A DNA stretch of 22,473 nucleotides. Origin: B120-G9 sp034659895. GTDB lineage: Bacteria; Zixibacteria; MSB-5A5; GN15; FEB-12. The position numbers and the translations under genes are program-made. The stretch is taken from the NCBI GenBank assembly GCA_034659895.1, contig JAYEIF010000054.1:1-22473 (forward strand), given 5' to 3'. Positions 7,386-13,976 of the stretch are shown in pieces (position 1 is the stretch's first letter; each line of letters begins with the position of its first letter). The notes beneath the pieces were generated by a model. That model had not been told where the DNA came from and did no database searches. It was given only the letters and a program-made list of their open reading frames with translations.

Positions 7386-7661
7386 CGTCTGCTGAATAAA
7401 GTACCTGTCCGCTCGACAGGCGGGTAAGTTCTTTGTTCATAAATAGAAAAGCATGTTTTGTATTGTTTCAAGTGAAAGGGTTTTGTTATAAATAGCTTAA
7501 AAGGCTTGCACTTAATAAACATTCTACTCGCGTAGCAGCGGGGCTTGTCTCCGCTGTGTGTATAGAAACGGGCGACACAAGGCCGCCCGCTACGCGCCCG
7601 CCAAAGGCGGGGAGATTGTGGTACATAATAACTAATTTTTCAACAAGCCCTAATATAGCGT
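7378..7661. mobile_element. MITE-like repeat, copy 2 (inverted relative to copy 1)
   Basis: The body is about 7385-7650. The right end is TTTTTCAACAAGCCC; the left end GCGTCTGCTGAATAAA is a diverged partner. An 11-bp direct repeat TAATATAGCGT flanks it (7378-7388 and 7651-7661); the left copy overlaps the stop of the cyclase and perhaps the repeat end, so the duplication is 7-11 bp. It is the reverse complement of 673-989. It has its own small palindromes absent from copy 1: CCTGTC/GACAGG (7404-7420) and CCCGCC/GGCGGG (7597-7611). It carries no gene. Confidence 0.75.
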
Positions 7662-7719
7662 TAAATAATTTGGTGACAAGTATCGTTTATGATAGCATTA
7701 TGGTGCAGGGGATTAAATT

Positions 7720-8718
7720 ATGTCGGATTTATTGAAACAGATAGGTCAATTGTTCATTATAGGATTCACCGGCGAAGAACCATCGCAAGAGTTCCTCGAT
7801 TTTCTCAAGGAAAAACAGATTAGCGGTGTTATTCTCTTTGAAGAGAACTGCCCTTCCTATAATAAGACAAGGGAAAACATTGCTCGTATCAGAGCCGCCT
7901 GTGGCGACAATCCTCCGTTTATTGCAATCGACCAGGAAGGAGGACGTGTTTGTCGTCTAAGGGGTGTGCCGGCAGAATTTCGCTCTGCCGAAGAGTATGG
8001 ACAGGACGGAAATGTGGATTGGTTCCGAAAAGATTATTTACGTTCGGTGTTATTGTTGGAATCAATTGGTATCAACTTGAATTTCGCTCCCGTTTGCGAT
8101 ATTTTTACAAATCCAAAAAATACATGTTTAGCAGGACGATGCTTTGGAAAATCCCACAGGGAAGTGCAACCCTTTGTTGAAGCTGCAGTAGAAACATCAA
8201 AGAACGCTGGTGTGATGTCTTGTCTGAAGCACTTCCCCGGCTTAGGGGCAAGCACTATTGATCCACACCACGAGACAGCCACTGCTGATTATGAAGAGCT
8301 AATTTGGACCAACCGTGAACGTATTCCTTTTGCCGCCGGTGTGAAAGCTGGAGCAGATATTATCATGACTACTCATCTGCTTTTGCCGGCTATGGATAAT
8401 ACTATAGTTACCGGGTCAAAAAAAATTGTCGAGTCGCTTATTCGGGATGCACTTGCGTTTGATGGTCCTGTCATTACTGATGATTTATCCATGACTGGAG
8501 CTGCTGTTCTTGGTGCAATCGGACCACGCACTGTGGCGGCTTTCAATGCAGGGCATGATCTTTTGTTGTTCGACAGTGATTTCGAATTGGCTTCTCGCGC
8601 TTACAATTATTTTTGTGATAGTTTGCAACGCGGAGAAATAAACGAAAAGCGCTTGCAGGAGGCAATGAATAGGATATCAGGTATCAAGTTCAAACTCGAC
8701 AGTTCGGTGTTGCATTGA
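7720..8718 (+). CDS. nagZ: Glycoside hydrolase family 3 beta-N-acetylglucosaminidase (NagZ type)
   Basis: NagZ removes GlcNAc from GlcNAc-anhydro-MurNAc and related muropeptides in peptidoglycan recycling. At 332 aa it matches the short single-domain NagZ class (E. coli about 341 aa) and has no signal peptide, so it is cytoplasmic. Motifs in order: IAIDQEGGRVCRL, NLNFAPVCDI, LKHFPGLGASTIDPHHE with the D181-x-H183 dyad that serves as general acid/base in NagZ enzymes, and VITDDLSMTGA near D254/D255, which includes the catalytic nucleophile. SD AGGGG (7707-7711) lies 8 nt before the ATG. It opens a five-gene run with gaps of 5-20 bp; the next gene, anmK, uses its product. The same family includes broader hexosaminidases, but the context supports NagZ. 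Confidence 0.93.
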   Translation: MSDLLKQIGQLFIIGFTGEEPSQEFLDFLKEKQISGVILFEENCPSYNKTRENIARIRAACGDNPPFIAIDQEGGRVCRLRGVPAEFRSAEEYGQDGNVDWFRKDYLRSVLLLESIGINLNFAPVCDIFTNPKNTCLAGRCFGKSHREVQPFVEAAVETSKNAGVMSCLKHFPGLGASTIDPHHETATADYEELIWTNRERIPFAAGVKAGADIIMTTHLLLPAMDNTIVTGSKKIVESLIRDALAFDGPVITDDLSMTGAAVLGAIGPRTVAAFNAGHDLLLFDSDFELASRAYNYFCDSLQRGEINEKRLQEAMNRISGIKFKLDSSVLH

Positions 8719-8730
8719 TTTAATTGTAAT

Positions 8731-9921
8731 ATGTCATTGAATTATCTCCTCCAGCGTAAACAGCTGGTTGTTCTTGGGCTGAACTCTGGGACTTCAGCCG
8801 ATGGTCTTGATCTGGCTGTGGTGCGCATCTCAAGACGTCGGTCGAGTTGCAAAACAACATTTCTTGATGGATTTACCATTCCATATAGCAAAGCGCTCGG
8901 AAAGAGTGTGCTTGATATGGCAGATAGTGAATTTGCACGTTTTGAGGATATTGTTTATCTGGACAACCTGCTGGGTCATTTTTACGGTGAACACGCAAGC
9001 GCATTTATATCTGATATTGCAACACAGGGGGTAAAAATCGATTTAGTTGCCTCTCACGGTCAGACAGTATGCCACCTTCCGAAAAAGTTACGCATCAGCA
9101 AATATAACATCAACGGAACTCTTCAACTTGGTTCACTGGATCAAATTGCTGCTCACACAGGCTTACCAGTCGTGGGGAATTTTCGACAGGCTGATATTGC
9201 CGGTGGCGGTGAAGGCGCACCAATTACCACAGGTGCAATGCGGCGGTTGTTCGGGAAAAATCATTCTCGTCTAATAATCAACATTGGAGGGATGTCAAAT
9301 TTCTTCTACTTACCCGGACAGAATAGCTCTCTTCCACTTGCCGCACGTGATTGTGGGCCGGGGAATATCCTGTCCGATATTCTTGCTCAACGTTTGTTTC
9401 GGAAGCCCTTTGACCGCAACGGCCAACTTGCGCGCAAAGGCAGGATAAGTCAGCGTTTGTTGTCACTTCTGTTGGCTGAACCATTTTTCAACGCCAGAAC
9501 AGCATCAACAGGCCGGGAAGAGTTCGGGGTGCAAGTGATTCAAAAGATGATAGAGTTTGGCGAAAATCACCGATTGAAAAACGATGATTTAGTTGCCACT
9601 GCTGCTCAACTTACTGTAATTGCCATAACCAAGGCGGTGAAACAGTTTCTCAAAAACGATATTTCGTTATCAAAGTTATATTTGACCGGAGGCGGCAGAA
9701 ATAACATATTTTTTAGAGAGAAACTACAACAGAGTATGCCTGATCTTGAGGTGTGCCTGATTGATGACTTGGGTATCGATGGTGATTTTGTTGAAGCCAC
9801 CTCGTATGCTGTATTAGGAGAAGCTTGTATAAGGACTGAATCTCTTGCTGGCACGACAGGAGGAAAAATGACGAAGGATATAAAACCGGTGCTGGGGCAT
9901 ATTGCTCAGCCGCCGGAATAA
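8731..9921 (+). CDS. anmK: Anhydro-N-acetylmuramic acid kinase
   Basis: AnmK opens the anhydro ring of anhydro-MurNAc and phosphorylates it to MurNAc-6-phosphate, using ATP, in the cytoplasm. The 396-aa protein shows the family pattern: GLNSGTSADGLD at the N-terminus, SHGQTVCHLP, GNFRQADIAGGGEGAPI, INIGGMSNF, ARDCGPGN with the catalytic Asp, TGREEFG, LTGGGRNNIFF, and DGDFVEATSYAVLG near the end. It starts 12 bp after nagZ with only a poor SD, which suggests translational coupling. It directly follows the enzyme that supplies its substrate. No MurQ etherase or AmpG-type importer is in this window, so the next and preceding recycling steps must be elsewhere or differ. Confidence 0.95.
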   Translation: MSLNYLLQRKQLVVLGLNSGTSADGLDLAVVRISRRRSSCKTTFLDGFTIPYSKALGKSVLDMADSEFARFEDIVYLDNLLGHFYGEHASAFISDIATQGVKIDLVASHGQTVCHLPKKLRISKYNINGTLQLGSLDQIAAHTGLPVVGNFRQADIAGGGEGAPITTGAMRRLFGKNHSRLIINIGGMSNFFYLPGQNSSLPLAARDCGPGNILSDILAQRLFRKPFDRNGQLARKGRISQRLLSLLLAEPFFNARTASTGREEFGVQVIQKMIEFGENHRLKNDDLVATAAQLTVIAITKAVKQFLKNDISLSKLYLTGGGRNNIFFREKLQQSMPDLEVCLIDDLGIDGDFVEATSYAVLGEACIRTESLAGTTGGKMTKDIKPVLGHIAQPPE

Positions 9922-9929
9922 TAGAAAAG

Positions 9930-11219
9930 ATGGGAAAAAGCAAGAACAGCAAAAGTCATTGGCGGTCTGCTATAAGAATAGCGGCTCGATTGAGCCTCGG
10001 GCTGTGTGTAATGCTTATGGTATGGAGTTGCGCTACGATACCCGGACTCAAAGATGAAGAGCCAGGGTCGTTCATCAGGGTGCCGTTTGTAAGAGTTCTT
10101 CTGAGTGAAAACGAAAATGAAGCAATATTTTCAGCTAATAAATCCTTTGCTATCGAGTGCCTTAATCAGGGACAGCAAACTGTATTCTACTCGAGCCAAC
10201 CAGTTACAGTACAAAGTCGGGGAAGGTTCCTGACAGTTCTCAGCCATACAGGGCTTACGATTAAGGACGATGTTGATGAAGTAAATATCATACCTCGCGG
10301 ATCCGACAACCGCATAGAAGTCGATGACAAACCTTACCGCGGAATCACCCAGGTGCTTCCTTATGGACATAATGTGAAGCTTGTCAATATAGTCTATCTT
10401 GAAGATTACCTGCGCGGTGTCGTTCCGCCAGAAATAGGCAGACGTGCGAAAAATGAACTTGAAGCTGTAAAAGCACAAGCAGTCGTTGCGCGAACCTATG
10501 CTATGGCTCACCTGCAACAGTATCCTTCCGAACCGTATGACCTGAAATCCTCCATCTACGATCAGGTTTACGAAGGCGCAAAGGTAGAAAACAAAGTTGC
10601 CAACAGAGCCATAGATAAAACCGCTGGCTATGTGGTTATGTTCGAGGATAAGTTGATTGAGGCTTATTACCATTCCACTTGCGGCGGCATGACTGATGAT
10701 ATAGCCCATGTCTGGGACCGCAAGTCAATTCCATATCTTAAAGCTGTAACCGATGATAGCGCCTGCTCGTGGTCAAAGTACTTTTCGTGGTCAGAGCATT
10801 TTACGGAAAGACAATTGCGCGGGCGTGTGGAACAGTATTTGTCAAGTGACAGGGGCAGAGATATGCGCATTGGACAAATCAGAGATATTCGAATAGTGGA
10901 ACACACTCCCGGCGGACGAGTTGCTAAGTTGGTTTTGCATACCGACAACAACATTTATCGCTTTTACAAGGATCGTATCAGATGGGTTATTGGCCGCACA
11001 TCCAATCCGGACCTGATTCTGCCATCTGACCGTTTTGATATAAACATCTCTCGTAACAGCAGGGGGAATATCAAGAATATCACATTCAAAGGAAGCGGTT
11101 ATGGGCACGGTGTTGGAATGTGTCAGTGTGGGGCGATTGGCATGGCTCGTCAAGGAGTGTCTTATGGTGATATTCTGCGGCATTACTACCAAGGGATAGA
11201 TATAAAGAAACTGTATTAA
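9930..11219 (+). CDS. SpoIID/LytB-domain lipoprotein, probable lytic transglycosylase
   Basis: This 429-aa protein has a basic N-terminus, a hydrophobic segment and a Cys in VWSCATI, so it is probably a lipoprotein facing the periplasm. From about residue 90 on it is a SpoIID/LytB domain: YLEDYLRGVVPPEIG with the conserved catalytic Glu at 168, AVKAQAVVARTYA, YYHSTCGGMT, and GYGHGVGMCQCGAIGMA near the C-terminus. In spore formers SpoIID cleaves glycan strands stripped of stem peptides and leaves anhydro-MurNAc ends; relatives in non-spore-forming Gram-negatives are less well studied. The gene begins 8 bp after anmK with a weak SD. Its position with nagZ and anmK suggests that its anhydro products feed those enzymes (inference). 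The domain call is firm; the enzymatic activity is by family. Confidence 0.92.
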   Translation: MGKSKNSKSHWRSAIRIAARLSLGLCVMLMVWSCATIPGLKDEEPGSFIRVPFVRVLLSENENEAIFSANKSFAIECLNQGQQTVFYSSQPVTVQSRGRFLTVLSHTGLTIKDDVDEVNIIPRGSDNRIEVDDKPYRGITQVLPYGHNVKLVNIVYLEDYLRGVVPPEIGRRAKNELEAVKAQAVVARTYAMAHLQQYPSEPYDLKSSIYDQVYEGAKVENKVANRAIDKTAGYVVMFEDKLIEAYYHSTCGGMTDDIAHVWDRKSIPYLKAVTDDSACSWSKYFSWSEHFTERQLRGRVEQYLSSDRGRDMRIGQIRDIRIVEHTPGGRVAKLVLHTDNNIYRFYKDRIRWVIGRTSNPDLILPSDRFDINISRNSRGNIKNITFKGSGYGHGVGMCQCGAIGMARQGVSYGDILRHYYQGIDIKKLY

Positions 11220-11224
11220 CAGAG

Positions 11225-12700
11225 ATGAGAATGCGTAAACATACTTTCATATTATCAGCAATTGCTATTGCTGTCTTGTTGTGTACGGGGCTGGCTATAC
11301 CCGCGCATACGGCTGATTTTCTCTATACTCTTGGGCTGCGAGGTGAAATGGCTACTATCACTGGCGGTGATAATAACAAATTTCCTCTTCGCGACGCTTA
11401 TGGCCTCTCTCTCGGATATGCGCTGTCGGAACGTTGGGACCTCGATCTTGGTTTGACATGGTACAATCTTTATGATGATAGCTCGGCGTCGTCGAATTTT
11501 TCCTTCGGGGTAAATAAAAATAATTCAACCCGTCAGTTCAAAGCAACCCGCTTGGGTGTCGATGTCAAAAGGTATCTTCTGACAATGGGAGGATATTTTA
11601 ATCTATCTGTCGGTTTTGGCGGAGGACTTTTGTTGTGGAAGATGTGCGACCCAACCAAAGATACTGTTTTGGAAGTAACCGGCCAGCAAGGAAACCAAAT
11701 AAACTTTGCATCCAATGAAGTATTTATCTCCGGTCAAGTCGGAGCCGAGTTTGCACTGTCACGCCATCTGGCGTTAAACCTGAATATCCATACTGATTAT
11801 CTTACCGGAGCAGGAAAAGATTTCACCGACGAAACCAATTCTACTCGAGACCGCTGGCTGTTGGGGTCTTCACTCACTTTCACATTTTCGTTTGGTTCGG
11901 AAGATTCTCAGCGGGGCTGGCCTTCTCAAAAAGCATGGTCAACAACAGCTTCAGAATCAACCGATGGACAAGCGACCGCTATAGATTCCGATGGCGATGG
12001 TATCACAGATCCTAACGATAGCTGCGGCAACACACCTCAGAATGTCCTTGTCGATCATAAGGGCTGTCCTGCTGACAGTGACCGGGATGGTGTCTTTGAT
12101 GGGTTGGATGATTGTGATGGCACTGATCCGACAGCTCGAGGAACAGTAGATGTGTTTGGTTGCCCTGTGGATTCAGATTTTGATGGTATCCCTGATTACC
12201 TTGACTCTTGTTCAAATAATGCGATTGGCGCTATTGTCGATGCGAATGGCTGTACATACGATAGTGACTCTGACGGGATTCCGGATGGTCTTGATGATTG
12301 CCCTGCGACTCTCTATGGAGTAAATGTTGATGCGCATGGATGTATCGATTTGACTATATTCTCCAAACCGATGGTGATCGACATTGATTATGTTCCGGGA
12401 TCTTTCGAGGTAGACCCAACTAACTTAAAACGTCTCAAGGATCTCGCCCGTATTCTTAATTTCGTCCCGGACATAAAATTAGATGTTATCGGCTATACCG
12501 ACAACCTTGGATCATCCCGAACTAACAAGGACATTTCTGAAAAAAGAGCAAGGCGTGTTCGTGATTACCTTGTTGTTATGGATGTAGCGGCTGAACGTAT
12601 TAGCGTCTTCGGCCGTGGAGAATCCAATTTTATAGCTTCCAATCAAACAGAAACCGGTCGAGCAAAAAACAGGAGAGTCGAGATTATTTTCTACAAATAA
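11225..12700 (+). CDS. OmpA-family protein with N-terminal barrel and thrombospondin type 3 repeats
   Basis: A Sec signal (ILSAIAIAVLLCTGLAIPAHT) precedes a region of alternating hydrophobic strands ending in FTFSFG (about 32-222), likely an outer-membrane beta-barrel. Residues ~254-374 are four thrombospondin type 3 repeats (DSDGDGITDPNDSC, DSDRDGVFDGLDDC, DSDFDGIPDYLDSC, DSDSDGIPDGLDDC), which bind calcium, each with two Cys. Residues ~380-491 are an OmpA peptidoglycan-binding domain: VIGYTDNLGSS, ISEKRARRVRDYL, GRAKNRRVEIIF, with the conserved Asp and Arg that hold diaminopimelate in this family. It starts 5 bp after the SpoIID gene, so it belongs to the same operon. Its role would be tethering the outer membrane to peptidoglycan. 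ATG at 11231 is an alternative start. Confidence 0.93.
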   Translation: MRMRKHTFILSAIAIAVLLCTGLAIPAHTADFLYTLGLRGEMATITGGDNNKFPLRDAYGLSLGYALSERWDLDLGLTWYNLYDDSSASSNFSFGVNKNNSTRQFKATRLGVDVKRYLLTMGGYFNLSVGFGGGLLLWKMCDPTKDTVLEVTGQQGNQINFASNEVFISGQVGAEFALSRHLALNLNIHTDYLTGAGKDFTDETNSTRDRWLLGSSLTFTFSFGSEDSQRGWPSQKAWSTTASESTDGQATAIDSDGDGITDPNDSCGNTPQNVLVDHKGCPADSDRDGVFDGLDDCDGTDPTARGTVDVFGCPVDSDFDGIPDYLDSCSNNAIGAIVDANGCTYDSDSDGIPDGLDDCPATLYGVNVDAHGCIDLTIFSKPMVIDIDYVPGSFEVDPTNLKRLKDLARILNFVPDIKLDVIGYTDNLGSSRTNKDISEKRARRVRDYLVVMDVAAERISVFGRGESNFIASNQTETGRAKNRRVEIIFYK

Positions 12701-12720
12701 AATAAAAGACTTGCAAAATT

Positions 12721-13281
12721 ATGTATAGAAATTTCTACCAACAACAAAATGTTGTAAACAGAAGACAGAACTTGTACGCCCTGGTACTGTATCTACCTGA
12801 AGAGCTGGACAAAATCGTTACACCCTTAAGAGAAAAATTCGATCCGCTTTACGACCAAATCGCTCCTCATGTAACAATTGTATTTCCATTCGAGTCAGGT
12901 GAGTCACTGGAAGAATTGACCGCAATTATTAAGAAGGAGCTCGAAAACGAACAGGAGCTCCTTATTGAATTAGACTCAATTATTGATTTCTATCCTCACT
13001 CACCAGTTATCTGCTGGAAAATTGAAAAAAACGAACGTTTGACGTCCTTATACTATAGACTTCACTCCAAATTGGGTCTAACGGTACCTTTCAAAGAATA
13101 CAAACCGCATGTGACCGTTGCTCAGGAAATCTCAGATTACCGTGTCATGCTGGTTAAAGAGCAAATCTTTCCATACCTTCCAAATGAGAGTTTTCGAGCT
13201 AAGTCAGTAGATCTTATTACACCACTGATAGATAAAAAGTGGGTGTCTGTACGCACATTTCCTCTTCTTCCTTCCGATTAA
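12721..13281 (+). CDS. 2H phosphoesterase (2'-5' RNA ligase-like) protein
   Basis: This 186-aa soluble protein has the two H-x-T-x motifs that define the 2H superfamily: HVTIVFPF (H50, T52) and HVTVAQE (H130, T132). They are spaced as expected for a two-lobed fold, with LYALVLYLPEEL at the usual N-terminal strand. Relatives include 2',3'-cyclic phosphodiesterases of RNA ends and YjcG-like proteins, many of unknown substrate. About 17 residues precede the usual family start and no clear SD lies before ATG 12721, so a later start is possible. It follows the OmpA gene by 20 bp and ends the five-gene run. Nothing else in the operon concerns RNA, so its role there is unclear. Confidence 0.87.
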   Translation: MYRNFYQQQNVVNRRQNLYALVLYLPEELDKIVTPLREKFDPLYDQIAPHVTIVFPFESGESLEELTAIIKKELENEQELLIELDSIIDFYPHSPVICWKIEKNERLTSLYYRLHSKLGLTVPFKEYKPHVTVAQEISDYRVMLVKEQIFPYLPNESFRAKSVDLITPLIDKKWVSVRTFPLLPSD

Positions 13282-13298
13282 AAAATAGTTTTTTTCAC

Positions 13299-13327
13299 TT
13301 GACTAAGTAAAATTAAATTATTAACTT
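13299..13327 (+). promoter_or_regulatory. Candidate promoter in the 695-bp intergenic region
   Basis: TTGACT (13299-13304), a 17-bp spacer and TAACTT (13322-13327). The architecture is the same as TTGACA-17-TAGCTT at 3499. It could drive the leader ORF and the hairpin-rich stretch ending at 13750. Confidence 0.4.
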
Positions 13328-13433
13328 ATTCTTAAGCATTAGCAGTTGTTTGTCATGCGTATTAATCTACTGGACGAGATCTTATACGTTGCAACTGCTG
13401 GATTTTATTGATTTGGTAATTAAGGAGTAGCGA

Positions 13434-13469
13434 ATGCCCGATTGTTCAAACGTTCGTATTTTCCACTAA
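13434..13469 (+). CDS. Possible 11-residue leader peptide
   Basis: ATG to TAA encodes MPDCSNVRIFH. The reason to list it is a textbook SD, AAGGAG (13422-13427), six bases before the ATG, better than that of most full-length genes here. It lies within a likely transcribed, structured leader. It has no run of one amino acid, so it is not a classical attenuator peptide. It may be chance. Confidence 0.25.
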   Translation: MPDCSNVRIFH

Positions 13470-13559
13470 TACAGTTCAATCGTTAGTTGTTGCTTCTATA
13501 AATATATCCTTGTTGGATGCATTGCTTGTTGAGTTTGCACTCTATCCATATCAACAGAT

Positions 13560-13750
13560 ATGATAGAATGCCTTCAGGTGTGCCTCCAGAGAAAAAATCT
13601 AATGTCTGAAGGCTGGAAACTTCAGCGACACCAAAAAGATGGCTTTTCTGAAGCACTTTTGGAAAGCCATTAACAGGGCCGTATTATACCGAGGAGGGCG
13701 GCTCTGCCAAAGGTAAACCCCGTGTTGCCACCATCGGGGTTTACTTTTAT
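13560..13750 (+). ncRNA. Candidate structured RNA or leader, family unknown
   Basis: The stretch is full of helices that can compete. CCTTCAG (13571-13577) can pair with CTGAAGG (13606-13612). That CTGAAG can instead pair with CTTCAG (13620-13625), which can also pair with CTGAAG at 13648-13653. ATGGCTTT (13639-13646) pairs with AAAGCCAT (13663-13670). The run ends in a terminator hairpin at 13713-13744. No long ORF covers it, and no motif of tmRNA, RNase P, SRP RNA or a c-di-GMP riboswitch is seen. It lies between an operon end and the phosphomannomutase gene. That it is an RNA gene is inference from structure and terminator. Confidence 0.35.
13713..13750 (+). terminator. Rho-independent terminator in the intergenic region
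   Basis: GTAAACCCCG (13713-13722) and CGGGGTTTAC (13735-13744) form a perfect 10-bp stem with a 12-nt loop, followed by TTTTAT. It ends no annotated protein gene closely (432 bp after the 2H gene), which argues for a separate transcript. Confidence 0.75.
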
Positions 13751-13976
13751 CCGACTATCTTGTAGTGCTATCCAATCCGTGGTAACTCTTAATGCGAACA
13801 TAAAATCAATTACCACACGATAGAATAAACAATCAAAGATGTTATTTGTAGCGCATATTATGTCAAAAAAGCTCTTTTATCTGAATTCTATCCCGATAAT
13901 TACTATAAAAACTGCAATATATTAAAATTGACCTGAAGTTTATAAAGTTTATCTTTTTACAAAAGAAAGGTGAATT
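13751..13976. other. Leader region of the phosphomannomutase gene
   Basis: This AT-rich stretch has no ORF of note. A TTGACC (13928-13933) is present, but no good -10 follows at normal spacing; TTATCT at 13949 is 15 bp on. The SD AAAGG (13966-13970) is 6 nt before the ATG of the next gene. Confidence 0.35.

Larger units (their letters stand above)
13282..13559. other. Intergenic region with promoter candidate and leader ORF
   Basis: This AT-rich start of a 695-bp gap holds an A6-TAG-T7 hairpin-like tract at the end of the operon (13281-13296), the promoter candidate at 13299 and the short ORF at 13434. CATATC/GATATG just beyond its end (13547-13562) can form a hairpin. No longer gene is seen. 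Confidence 0.4.

Noticed and set aside
10131..10709. 192-aa minus-strand open frame
   Set aside because: It lies entirely opposite the SpoIID/LytB gene, whose motifs are intact, and looks like an antisense shadow.
13639..13716. 25-residue basic amphipathic peptide (MAFLKHFWKAINRAVLY and onward)
   Set aside because: It has no SD, its start codon lies in the arm of a hairpin, and its end overlaps the terminator stem. It is more likely part of the structured RNA region.
13560..13750. tmRNA, RNase P RNA, SRP RNA or c-di-GMP riboswitch
   Set aside because: No tag frame with a tRNA-like end, no conserved RNase P or SRP core, and no GEMM core motifs were found by eye. A covariance search would settle it.
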